Notes: generated from the letters alone by a model not told the origin. Shown: positions 8,608 to 16,703, numbered from the stretch's first letter. The stretch: 64,000 nucleotides of DNA from Bacillus thuringiensis (GCF_014932895.1 NZ_JACYOF010000001.1:496001-560000), one strand, 5' to 3'. Translations and numbers: made by a program.

Positions 8608-9435
8608 ATAATTCCATTCATCACTTTCATACTTTTCTTTCGCTAATGTTTGAACTTCATGTAACTGTTCTTCTGTTAATTCATACGGTACAAGCTCTAT
8701 GTCCAATCCTTTTTCAAACCCAACTTCAAACGCTTTAATTAATTGTTCAATCGTAAATGTACGGTCCGTCAATTCATTAATTGCTACCGCTTTAGAAGAG
8801 AACATACTCTTCATACGCTCTTTTACACGTTCATTTGGGAATAAAAATAGATCATATAGTTCATCTAAATCTATTTCTAATGGAATCGAGCCGTGCTGTA
8901 AAATAACACCTTTTTGACGTGTTTGCGCACTACCTGCAATTTTTCTTCCTTCTACTACAATTTCATACCAAGATGGTGCATCAAAACATACGCCCGAACG
9001 TGGATTTTTTAAATTTTCACGATCAGCTTCTGTTTTCGGAACTGCATAATATGCTTCTAATCCTAGCGCCTTAAAACCGTCTAATAACCCTTGCGAAATA
9101 ACGCGATACGCTTCTGTAACTGTTTTTGGCATATTTGGATGATCTTCAGACACAATAACACTGTACGTTAATTCTTTATCATGTAGTACACCCCTACCGC
9201 CTGTTTGACGACGAACGAATCCATATTTCTTTTCGTTAACTATATCCATATTAATATCTTTTTCAACACGCTGGAAATACCCGACTGTTAATGTTGGTAC
9301 TTCCCATTCATAAAAACGAATTGTGGGTGGCATTTTCTTTTCACTTTGCCAATTTAATAAACATTCATCTAACGCCATATTAAATGCCGGTGAACATTGA
9401 CCAGAGTTAATATAACACCATTTTTCTTTTCCCAT
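8599..9435 (-). CDS. lipM: Octanoyl-[GcvH]:protein octanoyltransferase LipM
   Basis: Moves octanoyl groups from acyl carrier protein to GcvH in the Bacillus lipoate pathway. The protein is 278 residues, the same as B. subtilis LipM (YqhM). The catalytic cysteine is Cys150 in SGVCFDAPS, and the lipoate-ligase fold motif [17 protein letters not shown] is at about 75-91. A start four codons upstream is possible, but ATG at 9433-9435 has GAGG six nt before it. It ties functionally to the glycine cleavage genes at 18808-22744, whose H protein is the first acceptor. Confidence 0.93.
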   Translation of the reverse strand: MGKEKWCYINSGQCSPAFNMALDECLLNWQSEKKMPPTIRFYEWEVPTLTVGYFQRVEKDINMDIVNEKKYGFVRRQTGGRGVLHDKELTYSVIVSEDHPNMPKTVTEAYRVISQGLLDGFKALGLEAYYAVPKTEADRENLKNPRSGVCFDAPSWYEIVVEGRKIAGSAQTRQKGVILQHGSIPLEIDLDELYDLFLFPNERVKERMKSMFSSKAVAINELTDRTFTIEQLIKAFEVGFEKGLDIELVPYELTEEQLHEVQTLAKEKYESDEWNYKK

Positions 9436-9539
9436 CCTGCACCTCATATAACCAATTATTTTTCACATTCTCTAGTCTACCAAATTCGACAATATTTGTG
9501 AAAGAATACGAAATTTCTTCGTATATACAAATGAATCTG

Positions 9540-9567
9540 TTGCATAAATACATATGGGCATTATAAT
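9540..9567 (+). promoter_or_regulatory. Putative sigma-A promoter of yqhL
   Basis: TTGCAT and TATAAT with 16-nt spacing, 38 nt before the yqhL start. Confidence 0.5.
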
Positions 9568-9605
9568 ATTGAAAGTAGGATAAGAAAAAAGGGAGCGATA
9601 GAATC

Positions 9606-9989
9606 GTGTCAACAACTTGGATTATTTTATTAGCCGTAATCGTAGCGTTCATCGGCTACACTGTATGGATGTATTTCTATCAGAAAAAATTAATTAAAAC
9701 TCTTACAGAAGAAGAATTTCGCGCTGGCTACCGTAAAGCACAGCTTATCGATATTCGCGAAGCAGACGAATATAACGCAGGGCACATTTTAGGTGCACGT
9801 AACATTCCGTTATCACAAATTCGCCTTCGTCATAAAGAACTTCGTCAAGACCAACCTGTTTACTTATACTGCCAAAGCGGATTCCGTACAGGTCGTGCAG
9901 CTCAATACTTAAAAAAACAAGGCTACAAAGATTTCTATCAATTACAAGGTGGATTTAAGTCTTGGACAGGCAAAATTAAAAAGAAATGA
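9606..9989 (+). CDS. yqhL: Membrane-anchored rhodanese-domain protein YqhL
   Basis: A 127-residue protein with an N-terminal membrane segment (about residues 5-25) and one rhodanese domain (about 35-125). The active-site loop is YCQSGFRTG with Cys89, so it should bind persulfide or act as a thiosulfate:cyanide-type sulfurtransferase; its acceptor is unknown. It starts with GTG after GGGAG. It is divergent from lipM, as in B. subtilis yqhL-yqhM. Confidence 0.9.
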   Translation: MSTTWIILLAVIVAFIGYTVWMYFYQKKLIKTLTEEEFRAGYRKAQLIDIREADEYNAGHILGARNIPLSQIRLRHKELRQDQPVYLYCQSGFRTGRAAQYLKKQGYKDFYQLQGGFKSWTGKIKKK

Positions 9990-9995
9990 CATACA

Positions 9996-10027
9996 AAAGA
10001 ACTAGCTGCACATGTAGCTAGTTCTTT
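9996..10027. terminator. Bidirectional terminator
   Basis: AAAGAACTAGCT and AGCTAGTTCTTT form a perfect 12-bp stem with an 8-nt loop between the convergent yqhL and the lipoprotein gene. Confidence 0.85.
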
Positions 10028-10586
10028 ATTTCATATTGTTCGCAATGTAAAATAAATTCTTTTTAATTGCGTCTACATCCCTTTCTTCTACATTACGATA
10101 TAATAGCTGATATTCAATCCCCTTCTCTTTCCATAGAAGTGTAGCAAATTCCTCTCCTCTTTCGAAGTCGTCTTTATTTTTAAAATACGCAGATGCTCCA
10201 TTATTCAATCTCATTTGTTCGTGAAATCGCTGCCCTTCCACGAAATCCGGAAAACTATAAGAAAAGTTCGCAACATTTAGCTCAATATACTCATGTCTAC
10301 CTTTCTCCTGTTGTTTATATTTAATCGTTAAGACAGTGTTCTTCTTTCCGATTGTTCTTACCTCACCCTTCACATCACTTGTTATGTCGTACGGTAAAAA
10401 CGTTGGAACTTTAAACTTCACCGGAAAATATTTTGGAAGTTCCTTTAGCGGAATAGGATCCGTAACGTAATCCATAGCTCCACCTGTTGTCCCCACAAAG
10501 GTTTTTTCTTCTTGCATCGTTTGGTGAAACGAACACGAACTAAGCACTAGACTAGAAAACGCGAAACAAATGATTCTTTTTTTCAA
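10026..10586 (-). CDS. Putative lipoprotein of unknown function
   Basis: A 186-residue secreted lipoprotein. The N-terminus is basic (KKR), then a hydrophobic stretch, then the lipobox LSSC at about 15-18, so it should be lipidated and held on the outer face of the membrane. The rest has alternating beta-strand character (FKVPTFLPYDI, NTVLTIKYKQ, YIELNVANFSYSF), resembling small extracytoplasmic beta-sandwich proteins. I do not recognise the family. Upstream on the minus strand is GGACGG, a modest ribosome site. Confidence 0.72.
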   Translation of the reverse strand: MKKRIICFAFSSLVLSSCSFHQTMQEEKTFVGTTGGAMDYVTDPIPLKELPKYFPVKFKVPTFLPYDITSDVKGEVRTIGKKNTVLTIKYKQQEKGRHEYIELNVANFSYSFPDFVEGQRFHEQMRLNNGASAYFKNKDDFERGEEFATLLWKEKGIEYQLLYRNVEERDVDAIKKNLFYIANNMK

Positions 10587-10802
10587 TTTGTTTCCGTCCT
10601 TTCATACCGCTCTCTTAACAAATCAAGCGTTTATATGCTCTTCATATTCGCCTCGTTATCAAACTCCTCCTTTGAAAACTTTCCACGTTATTCTCACACA
10701 TTATGACAAAACTTTTTTCGTAAACAAAAAGACCCCTGTCACTCTTACGCCCAAATAAAAAGGTTACGCGAATAAAAGGAAGCCTTATTTATAACATAGA
10801 TT

Positions 10803-10816
10803 GTGAAAAGCTTTTC
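10803..10816. promoter_or_regulatory. LacI-type palindrome upstream of regulator gene
   Basis: TGAAAAGCTTTTCA is a perfect 14-bp palindrome with the form of a LacI-family operator but with GC rather than CG in the centre. It lies about 37 nt before a TATAAT box (10853-10858) of the LacI-type gene. Confidence 0.45.
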
Positions 10817-10878
10817 AGGTCAAGATTTTTTTCCTTCTTAATATTTTCCCCTTATAATAAGGGAAAGAGGTGATACAT

Positions 10879-11856
10879 ATGGCCAATATAAAACAAATTG
10901 CAAAAACTGCTGGTGTATCTATATCAACTGTTTCTCGCGTCCTTAATAATCACCCTTACGTAAAAGAAGAAAAGCGTAAGCGTGTTTTAGATGCCGTTGA
11001 AGAATTGAACTATGCAAAAAATATAAATGCTATTCATTTAATAAAGGGAAAAACATATACAATCGGTGTTATGCTCCCTTTCATTAATCTCCCATACTTT
11101 AGTACCATTATTGAAGGAATCGGAAACGAAGCGTTGGCAGCTGGGTATCACATTAATTTATGTCAAACAAATTACGATAGCATTGAAGAAATTCGTGTTC
11201 TTGAAATGATGAAAATGAAACAATTCGATGGGATGATTATTTGTTCTCAGACGAGTCCATGGGAACAAATTGAGCCTTTCGCAAAATTTGCCCCTATTAT
11301 TTCATGTGAAAAAATGAAGCATCCCCTCATATCTTCTGTTTACGTGGATCATTATGAAGGCTTCCGTATCGGTACTGCTTATTTATTAAGTAAAGGTCAT
11401 GAAAAAATCGGGATTTGTTTAGCAAGAAAAACAAGTGTAAATTCAATCGAGCGTAAGAAAGCTTTCACAGATACCTTGCGTCACAAAGGAAAGATAGTAA
11501 ACCCTGATTGGATTTTTCATCAGTGCTATACGATGCAGGACGGGGCACAAATACTCCATCGTATTTTAAATATGGAAAATCGTCCAACTGCTATTTTCAC
11601 AGCAAATGATCAAGTAGCTGCTGGTTTATTAACAGAGGCAAGAAAACATGGCATTCGCGTCCCTGAAGATCTCGCTATTTTAGGATTCGATAACCATGAA
11701 ATTTCAAAGGCATTAGAAATTTCAACTATTGAGCATCCTGGCCTCACGATGGGATCACGAGCCTTTACCTTGTTCCATAAACAAATACAAGACGAACAAA
11801 TAATCGGAAACTCAGAAGAACTTCCCTTCCATTTAATTGAGCGAAAAACAATTTAA
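10879..11856 (+). CDS. LacI-family transcriptional regulator
   Basis: A 325-residue repressor. The HTH and hinge are the first 55 residues (ANIKQIAKTAGVSISTVSRV), followed by a periplasmic-binding-protein-like sensor domain with the standard TAIFTANDQVAAGLL and LAILGFDNHEIS motifs. Start is the ATG at 10879, nine nt after GAGG; a GTG at 10870 is inside the ribosome site. No sugar gene is adjacent, so the effector and targets are unknown. The palindrome upstream suggests self-control. Confidence 0.9.
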   Translation: MANIKQIAKTAGVSISTVSRVLNNHPYVKEEKRKRVLDAVEELNYAKNINAIHLIKGKTYTIGVMLPFINLPYFSTIIEGIGNEALAAGYHINLCQTNYDSIEEIRVLEMMKMKQFDGMIICSQTSPWEQIEPFAKFAPIISCEKMKHPLISSVYVDHYEGFRIGTAYLLSKGHEKIGICLARKTSVNSIERKKAFTDTLRHKGKIVNPDWIFHQCYTMQDGAQILHRILNMENRPTAIFTANDQVAAGLLTEARKHGIRVPEDLAILGFDNHEISKALEISTIEHPGLTMGSRAFTLFHKQIQDEQIIGNSEELPFHLIERKTI

Positions 11857-11884
11857 AAAGAGCGTTAACTATAGCGCTCTTTTT
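11855..11884 (+). terminator. Terminator of LacI-type gene
   Basis: AAAAAGAGCG pairs perfectly with CGCTCTTTTT around a 10-nt loop, starting at the stop codon. Confidence 0.85.
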
Positions 11885-11898
11885 CAGCTCTTCACCTA

Positions 11899-11927
11899 TT
11901 GACTTTGCATTGTTCATCTCATATAAT
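11899..11927 (+). promoter_or_regulatory. Strong sigma-A promoter of tetR
   Basis: TTGACT, 17 nt, TATAAT. It is immediately followed by the operator at 11931-11946. Confidence 0.8.
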
Positions 11928-11930
11928 AAA

Positions 11931-11946
11931 CCTAACGAACGGTAGG
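11931..11946. promoter_or_regulatory. TetR operator, copy 1
   Basis: CCTAACGAACGGTAGG is a near-palindrome (CCTAACG / CGGTAGG arms) over the transcription start. A second copy lies before the SMR genes at 12575-12590. Confidence 0.75.
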
Positions 11947-11958
11947 TAGGGGATAAAA

Positions 11959-12534
11959 ATGACAGCAAACCGCATTAAAGCTGTAGCACTTTCTCATTTT
12001 GCACGCTACGGCTACGAAGGAACTTCATTAGCAAACATTGCTCAAGAAGTCGGGATTAAAAAACCATCGATTTACGCACACTTTAAAGGAAAAGAAGAGC
12101 TATATTTTATATGCTTAGAATCCGCTCTTCAAAAAGATGTGCAGAGCTTCACAGACGATATTGAAAAGGTTTCAACGTCATCCACAGAAGAACTTCTCTT
12201 ACATCTGTTACAAGGATATGCAAAGCGCTTTGGTGAAAGTGAAGAATCTATGTTTTGGTTACGAACTTCGTATTTTCCGCCTGATGCATTTCGCGAACAA
12301 ATTATTGATAAGGCGAATACACACATCGAAAACATTAGAAAACTTTTATACCCTGTATTTAAAAGAGCAAATGACCAAGGGGAACTGCATAACATTGAAG
12401 TAAAAGACGCCTTAGAAGCTTATCTATGCTTACTAGATGGTCTTATGGTTGAACTACTATACGCAGGCTTAAATCGTTTTGAGACACGTTTAAACGCCTC
12501 TTGGAAAGTATTTTGGCGAGGTCTTTCAAACTGA
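11959..12534 (+). CDS. TetR-family regulator of SMR efflux pair
   Basis: A 191-residue TetR repressor. The HTH is at about 20-45 (ANIAQEVGIKKPSIYAHF), followed by an all-helical ligand domain with a ligand-sized hydrophobic core. It is followed by two SMR pump genes, and the same 16-bp near-palindrome stands before both tetR and the pump genes, so it very likely represses itself and the pump until a toxic cation or similar ligand binds. Ligand unknown. Confidence 0.9.
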   Translation: MTANRIKAVALSHFARYGYEGTSLANIAQEVGIKKPSIYAHFKGKEELYFICLESALQKDVQSFTDDIEKVSTSSTEELLLHLLQGYAKRFGESEESMFWLRTSYFPPDAFREQIIDKANTHIENIRKLLYPVFKRANDQGELHNIEVKDALEAYLCLLDGLMVELLYAGLNRFETRLNASWKVFWRGLSN

Positions 12535-12574
12535 CGGATTGCTCCTTTGCAATGCGTCGTTTTTAAGCCCTTTA

Positions 12575-12590
12575 CCTAACGACTGGTAGG
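12575..12590. promoter_or_regulatory. TetR operator, copy 2
   Basis: CCTAACGACTGGTAGG differs from copy 1 at two positions. It ends exactly where the AAGGAG ribosome site of the first SMR gene begins. I see no good separate promoter in the 70-nt gap. Confidence 0.7.
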
Positions 12591-12605
12591 AAGGAGAAAT
12601 GACAT

Positions 12606-12938
12606 ATGGCATGGATTTACGTAATCTTAGCTGGTATTATTGAAATCTTTTGGGTAATTGGACTAAAACACGCGGAGGCGCCACTTGAGTGGGCTGGTGT
12701 TGCTTTATTAATTGCAATTAGCTTCGTATTACTATTTAGAGCTTATAAAGATTTACCTGTTGGTACTGTGTACGCAGTCTTCACTGGAATTGGAGCTGGC
12801 GGAATCGTTCTTACAGAGATTTTCGTTTTTGGAGAGCCATTCTCTATTGTAAAAGTATTATTAATCGGTTTAATCTTCTTCGGCGTAATCGGCTTAAAAC
12901 GAGTAACAGAAGAAAAAGAAGCGAAGGAGGCTGCATAA
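12606..12938 (+). CDS. ykkC: SMR-family efflux pump subunit, YkkC-like
   Basis: A 110-residue four-helix SMR transporter, one half of a heteromeric pair. The membrane-embedded glutamate is Glu13 in AGIIEIFWVIGLKHA; the conserved GTVYAVFTGIGAGG loop is present, and the sequence ends with a charged tail (EEKEAKEAA), as in B. subtilis YkkC. It should export cationic drugs or guanidinium-type compounds by proton antiport; the substrate is not proven. B. subtilis ykkCD sits behind a guanidine riboswitch, but here a TetR regulator and operator take its place. Confidence 0.87.
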   Translation: MAWIYVILAGIIEIFWVIGLKHAEAPLEWAGVALLIAISFVLLFRAYKDLPVGTVYAVFTGIGAGGIVLTEIFVFGEPFSIVKVLLIGLIFFGVIGLKRVTEEKEAKEAA

Positions 12939-12939
12939 A

Positions 12940-13254
12940 ATGGCTTGGGTATTTTTAATTCTAGCTGGTATTTGTGAAATTATTGGTGTACTCTTTATGA
13001 AAGTAGCCACTGAAAAGAAAGGCTGGGCACCAAAGGTTGTTTTAATCGCAAACTTCGGCGTAAGCTTCTTCTTCTTATCCCTTGCGATGAACACATTACC
13101 AATGGGAACTGCTTACGCGATTTGGACTGGAATCGGAACTGCCGGAAGTGCACTTCTAGGCATTCTTATTTTCCGCGAATCAGCGGATTGGCGCCGACTT
13201 GCCTTCTTAAGCTGCATTCTATGCGGCGCTGTTGGCTTAAAACTATTAAGCTAA
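12940..13254 (+). CDS. ykkD: SMR-family efflux pump subunit, YkkD-like
   Basis: Partner SMR subunit of 104 residues with four membrane helices, Glu13 in AGICEIIGVLF, and the MGTAYAIWTGIGTAGSALLGI motif. It lacks the charged tail of the first subunit, as expected for the antiparallel pair. The ATG follows the first gene's stop by one nt and its ribosome site GAAGGAGG lies inside the end of that gene, indicating translational coupling. Confidence 0.88.
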   Translation: MAWVFLILAGICEIIGVLFMKVATEKKGWAPKVVLIANFGVSFFFLSLAMNTLPMGTAYAIWTGIGTAGSALLGILIFRESADWRRLAFLSCILCGAVGLKLLS

Positions 13255-13269
13255 CGTGAGGTGAATGTC

Positions 13270-13527
13270 ATGTGGAAAGAAAAAGGAAAACAAATTTTAG
13301 CATGGATCACACTCGGGATTACCATTCTATTACAAATAAGTTTTCATATAATAGAATGGTTGTTTCATAAAGTATTATCCATTCTTACATTCCTTCCTAA
13401 CATGGCACTTGAAATTGCATCTATCGTTTGGTCAATTATTGCCTCCATTACAATCGTCATTATATGGAGTATCGCCAAGCTATGGAATAAGTTATTTAAA
13501 AAGGACAGTTCTTCTGAAAAAGAGTAA
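13270..13527 (+). CDS. Small hydrophobic protein, unknown
   Basis: An 85-residue protein with two long hydrophobic segments (about 9-30 and 40-70) and a charged C-terminus. I do not recognise it. The ATG at 13270 has GAGGTG upstream; a GTG at 13261 is part of that site. It follows the SMR pair by 15 nt and ends in a terminator, so it may be the last gene of the tetR-SMR operon and perhaps aids the pump. The coding region contains a perfect 12-bp inverted repeat (13321-13360). Confidence 0.72.
   Translation: MWKEKGKQILAWITLGITILLQISFHIIEWLFHKVLSILTFLPNMALEIASIVWSIIASITIVIIWSIAKLWNKLFKKDSSSEKE
13321..13360. repeat. Perfect 12-bp inverted repeat inside a coding region
   Basis: ACCATTCTATTA and TAATAGAATGGT are exact reverse complements separated by 16 nt. 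There is no T run, so it is not a terminator. Confidence 0.7.
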
Positions 13528-13538
13528 CTGTCCTTTTT
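13498..13538 (+). terminator. Terminator overlapping the gene end
   Basis: AAAAAGGACAGTT pairs with AACTGTCCTTTTT. The left arm is coding (Lys-Lys-Asp-Ser) and the right arm follows the stop. Confidence 0.85.
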
Positions 13539-13543
13539 TATGT

Positions 13544-13729
13544 CTATTTAGATTTTCTATAGAAATTTGATGCGATAAGACAAAGCAGACCAATTATAGC
13601 GACACTCATACCAATCCCTTTATGCAAATTAGGAAATGGCGATGGTATATCCGAGTAAACATTTGATACTATGAGACCAATTGAAAAAAATATTACCCCT
13701 ATTCCAAATAACAATTTTCGTTTTCCCAT
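13544..13729 (-). CDS. Small membrane protein, unknown
   Basis: A 61-residue protein with two membrane segments (about 5-24 and 38-55) joined by a loop with SPFPNLHKG, and a basic C-terminus. AGGAGGG lies seven nt before the ATG. Not recognised; it looks like a real short gene because of its ribosome site and composition. Confidence 0.65.
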   Translation of the reverse strand: MGKRKLLFGIGVIFFSIGLIVSNVYSDIPSPFPNLHKGIGMSVAIIGLLCLIASNFYRKSK

Positions 13730-13801
13730 CGTTCTCCCTCCTAAACTTTCTCATACCCTTCTTTCTTTTGGACATACTACCTAAAAAAAGGAGTGGATGA
13801 T

Positions 13802-13954
13802 ATGCAAAATTCTGTACATAAACATATCCTATTTTTATTTTTCCTATTTCTCGCTCTCATCATCGTTTTCAGCTTTATATTACATACTCCAAAAGATGTT
13901 GTACCGAATAGCCTCTCTGTTTATAAACTCTTACTTTCATATTGTCGTTATTGA
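13802..13954 (+). CDS. Small 50-residue membrane protein, unknown
   Basis: A short frame with a good ribosome site (AAGGAGTGG) before ATG, one strong hydrophobic helix (about residues 9-27), a polar tail ending LLLSYCRY, and a terminator directly downstream. I do not recognise it. The small size leaves some doubt. Confidence 0.5.
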   Translation: MQNSVHKHILFLFFLFLALIIVFSFILHTPKDVVPNSLSVYKLLLSYCRY

Positions 13955-13956
13955 AG

Positions 13957-13982
13957 AAGGTGCCTTGTATGGGGCACCTTTT
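13957..13982. terminator. Bidirectional terminator
   Basis: AAGGTGCC and GGCACCTT form the stem with an intervening 8-nt loop, followed by T's. The convergent permease stop at 13981 is adjacent. Confidence 0.75.
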
Positions 13983-14574
13983 AAAATTCTCTTTTTTCAT
14001 ATATTTTTACTGAAACGAAGACAGATGCTATGAACATGCATATTGAACTAATGAACAATATGCTATTATGTAGTTGCATTTGTTCCATGTTAATTTGAAA
14101 AAACATTTCTAAAATAAGAACCGGAGTTATTATTATAAAAAGCGTAATAAAAATAGATTTTTTATATCCTAGCCAAAACGATATCGGTAAGACCAAGCTT
14201 AAATATACTAAAATAAAGCTAATACTAGTAACCATTGTCGTTCCCATAAAGTTAAATACATTGTATTCATTCTTCATCCCTATCGTGAAACAACCAATTG
14301 TTACGCTTATAAAAAGAATAATAATTGCTACTATATATTTCGCAAACACAATTTGTTTTTTCAATATTGGCAAACTATTTAATATGATTTCGCTCTCATT
14401 TTTACTATCCGCTTCAAAGATTTTTATCGTTGCCCCAACTGTAATAATTACTGACATAATTATGAATAAATTTTCTGTATCTGTTAAGGCCATATAAAAG
14501 AAAATAGGATATAGTATGTACCAAATTAAAAATTTCCATTGGACAATGAAATCTTTTAAAATTAGTTGTTTCAA
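13981..14574 (-). CDS. ABC-2 type permease, paralogue 4 of cassette
   Basis: A 197-residue membrane protein with six hydrophobic segments. It shares with its three upstream neighbours the start MKQLILKDF, the motif LNSLPILKKQIVFAKYI at about 65-81, and an end of the form KIYEKREF. These are the membrane subunits of an exporter served by the ATPase at 16684-17556. It is the last gene of the cassette, just beyond the broken paralogue. Substrate unknown; YtrA-type cassettes often answer cell-envelope antibiotics. Confidence 0.82.
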   Translation of the reverse strand: MKQLILKDFIVQWKFLIWYILYPIFFYMALTDTENLFIIMSVIITVGATIKIFEADSKNESEIILNSLPILKKQIVFAKYIVAIIILFISVTIGCFTIGMKNEYNVFNFMGTTMVTSISFILVYLSLVLPISFWLGYKKSIFITLFIIITPVLILEMFFQINMEQMQLHNSILFISSICMFIASVFVSVKIYEKREF

Positions 14575-14589
14575 ATCTATTCTCCCCTC

Positions 14590-15355
14590 TCATAAATCAC
14601 GCTCATTATACAAATGAATTGAGAGTACCAGCAACATAACGTATAAAAGAAGCAGCCCTGCTATAAAACAAATATTTATGACTAGACTCGTGCTCCAAAC
14701 ATTCTCTACATCTAACCATATGCTACTTACAATCACTCCACTTAATCCCCCAATTATGATTCCAATAAAGTGAAACTTTAATCAGTGGGGGTTTTCTTCA
14801 TCCCCCACTGATTATTAGTTGAACCAATCAGGCGTTTACGGGCAGTTGATCCCCTCTACCTAACTTCTTTGCTTTCGCTGAATTTTGAGGTAGGAGTCTT
14901 ACTGCCCGTTAATGCGGGATAAAATAAGCGGCCTGTTTCGTACCGCTATATCCTACCGAAAATTCAATTGGAAGTACGATTATGCTATAAACAAAACCTT
15001 CTGTTATTCCGCTAAGAATCGCTCCCCATAGCATAAATCCAGTTATATGTTCATTTTGTAACTGAATTAAGCCAACCATAAGTGAGAAAAACACACCTAA
15101 AACAACTAAAATGCTTACAAATATGTATTTTGCTATGACAATTTCTTTACGTTGAAATGGTAGACTATTTACTATCATTTCACTTTTATTTCTAGCCTCA
15201 TAACTGGTCGACCATATCGTTCCAAGGATAGGTATAGATATACTTAGCGTCATAAGAAAGTTGTCGCTACCAAAATCAACAATTACAAGGAAAAGCAAGC
15301 ATAACCCTAACTTTCTTTGCAACATTATATCTTTTAAGACTAGTTGCTTGATCAT
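14590..15355 (-). pseudogene. ABC-2 permease paralogue 3, split by a bcr1 insertion
   Basis: The first part (15355 down to 14924) encodes MIKQLVLKDIMLQ through KQAAYF and includes the VNSLPFQRKEIVIAKYI motif. It then runs into the repeat, reads a few foreign residues and stops at 14909. On the other side, 14764 down to 14590 encodes the missing C-terminus beginning GIIIGGLSG and ending SIHLYNERDL, like the intact paralogues. Taking out the 149-nt element and one TTTAT copy joins the two parts in frame. The N-terminal fragment may still be made but lacks the last membrane segments. Confidence 0.9.
14770..14918 (-). repeat. bcr1 element, copy 1, inside permease gene
   Basis: A 149-nt element reading, on the minus strand, from CCCGCATTAACGGGCAGT to TTAAAGTTTCAC. 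It is flanked on both sides by the same 5 bp (ATAAA on the plus strand, 14765-14769 and 14919-14923). It contains an outer stem ACGGGCAGT/ACTGCCCGT and a second stem AATCAGTGGGGG/CCCCCACTGATT. No coding capacity. Confidence 0.9.
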
Positions 15356-15387
15356 GTATTACACCTCCTAATATGAAAATGCCCCTT

Positions 15388-16020
15388 CTATAACTCTACC
15401 TCCTGAAACATTTTCATTGAGAGCAACATTGATATGATTATACTTACTAACACTCCGATACCAAGAACCCCCATTGCTAGTGTAGCCTCTTGAGAGTGGA
15501 GTACTTTTAACATAATTGTTTTATCACCAAAAACATTGCACATAAGGCCAATCATACCCGTTAAAGGCAAAATCATAATAACATTCAAGACAGTAGTAGC
15601 TTTATATCCTCCAATGTAATTAGTAGGTATTGTTACTACACAATAAATCAAAGTTGCTACTATTGCTGAAAATACTGCATATCCAGGCATAACTATATCT
15701 CTGTTCAATAAAATATTTCCTAATATTACGACTATAACAGTTGTACCCAAACCAGCCATAATAAATAATGCGCTTGAAATATATTTAGCTATAACTATCT
15801 CTTTTCTCGTTATAGGCAAACTCACTAATACTTTTTCTGTTTTACTTTTCTCTTCATAATAAAAGGAAATATATATAATCGTACTACATGTTATAAATAA
15901 TCCTATTGCAATCCCCATTGGTTGGACGGAATTCTTAAAAACAGATAAAATAGGTATTAAAAAATATAAAGGAAACATCTTCTTCTGTAAGAAAAACTCC
16001 TTTAAAATCAACTGTTGCAT
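15388..16020 (-). CDS. ABC-2 type permease, paralogue 2 of cassette
   Basis: A 210-residue membrane protein with six hydrophobic segments, the shared start MQQLILKEF and the motif LVSLPITRKEIVIAKYI at about 63-79. AGAGGAG stands before the ATG. It follows paralogue 1 by 14 nt on the same strand, so it is co-transcribed. It is complete, unlike its downstream neighbour. Confidence 0.85.
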   Translation of the reverse strand: MQQLILKEFFLQKKMFPLYFLIPILSVFKNSVQPMGIAIGLFITCSTIIYISFYYEEKSKTEKVLVSLPITRKEIVIAKYISSALFIMAGLGTTVIVVILGNILLNRDIVMPGYAVFSAIVATLIYCVVTIPTNYIGGYKATTVLNVIMILPLTGMIGLMCNVFGDKTIMLKVLHSQEATLAMGVLGIGVLVSIIISMLLSMKMFQEVEL

Positions 16021-16034
16021 ATGAATTCTCCTCT

Positions 16035-16703
16035 CTACAAATCACGCGTTTCATAAATTTTAATTGTAAGAAACATAGCGGCGATATAGACACTAGCTAA
16101 TATAATTCCTCCAACTATAAATACACCAATATGTATTGGATTCATAATCCACTCAATGAATGAAGGTGTTGTTTCATTCAGCCCATCACTAATAAATATC
16201 CAAAGAATTACACCCACTCCCATTGATGCTGCTAATACTATACTTCTTACTACCTTCGATTTTGTACCATAATAACTAGGGAAAAACGTGACAACCAAAA
16301 ATACGGCATAAACAACTCCATTTATTACTTCATACCATGGAATTTCAATGTATAGATTAGGATGATATGCACCGATATTACCAATGACAACAATGCCCCT
16401 TATAAGAAAAACAACTAACATCGTAGAGAGCATACCACCTACAATAAATATTGCACAGGAAATATATCTAGCAATTATGATATCCTTTCGACTTATCGGT
16501 AAACTATTTATAATAATGTCACTTTTATTCCTTTCATCCATAAAGATTAACGTCATAACGGAGGAAAGGGTTATAAATAGACAACTCATCGGAAATAACA
16601 ATTCACCACTTGTATCTAACATAAAGAACAAAAGGGGCATAACAAGATTCACTAACCAAGTTACCCGAAAAAAGAACAAATCTTTATAGATGAGCTGACG
16701 CAT
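16035..16703 (-). CDS. ABC-2 type permease, paralogue 1 of cassette
   Basis: A 222-residue membrane protein with six hydrophobic segments, start MRQLIYKDL, the motif INSLPISRKDIIIARYI at about 61-77, and an end LTIKIYETRDL. I start it at the ATG at 16701-16703, which has GAGAGGTG upstream, rather than 13 codons earlier. The start lies 20 nt inside the end of the ATPase gene, so translation is probably coupled. Confidence 0.87.
   Translation of the reverse strand: MRQLIYKDLFFFRVTWLVNLVMPLLFFMLDTSGELLFPMSCLFITLSSVMTLIFMDERNKSDIIINSLPISRKDIIIARYISCAIFIVGGMLSTMLVVFLIRGIVVIGNIGAYHPNLYIEIPWYEVINGVVYAVFLVVTFFPSYYGTKSKVVRSIVLAASMGVGVILWIFISDGLNETTPSFIEWIMNPIHIGVFIVGGIILASVYIAAMFLTIKIYETRDL

Noticed and set aside
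14909-15355. A 148-residue permease as an intact gene
   Set aside because: Its last residues come from the bcr1 element, and the true C-terminus is found beyond the element; treated as a pseudogene.
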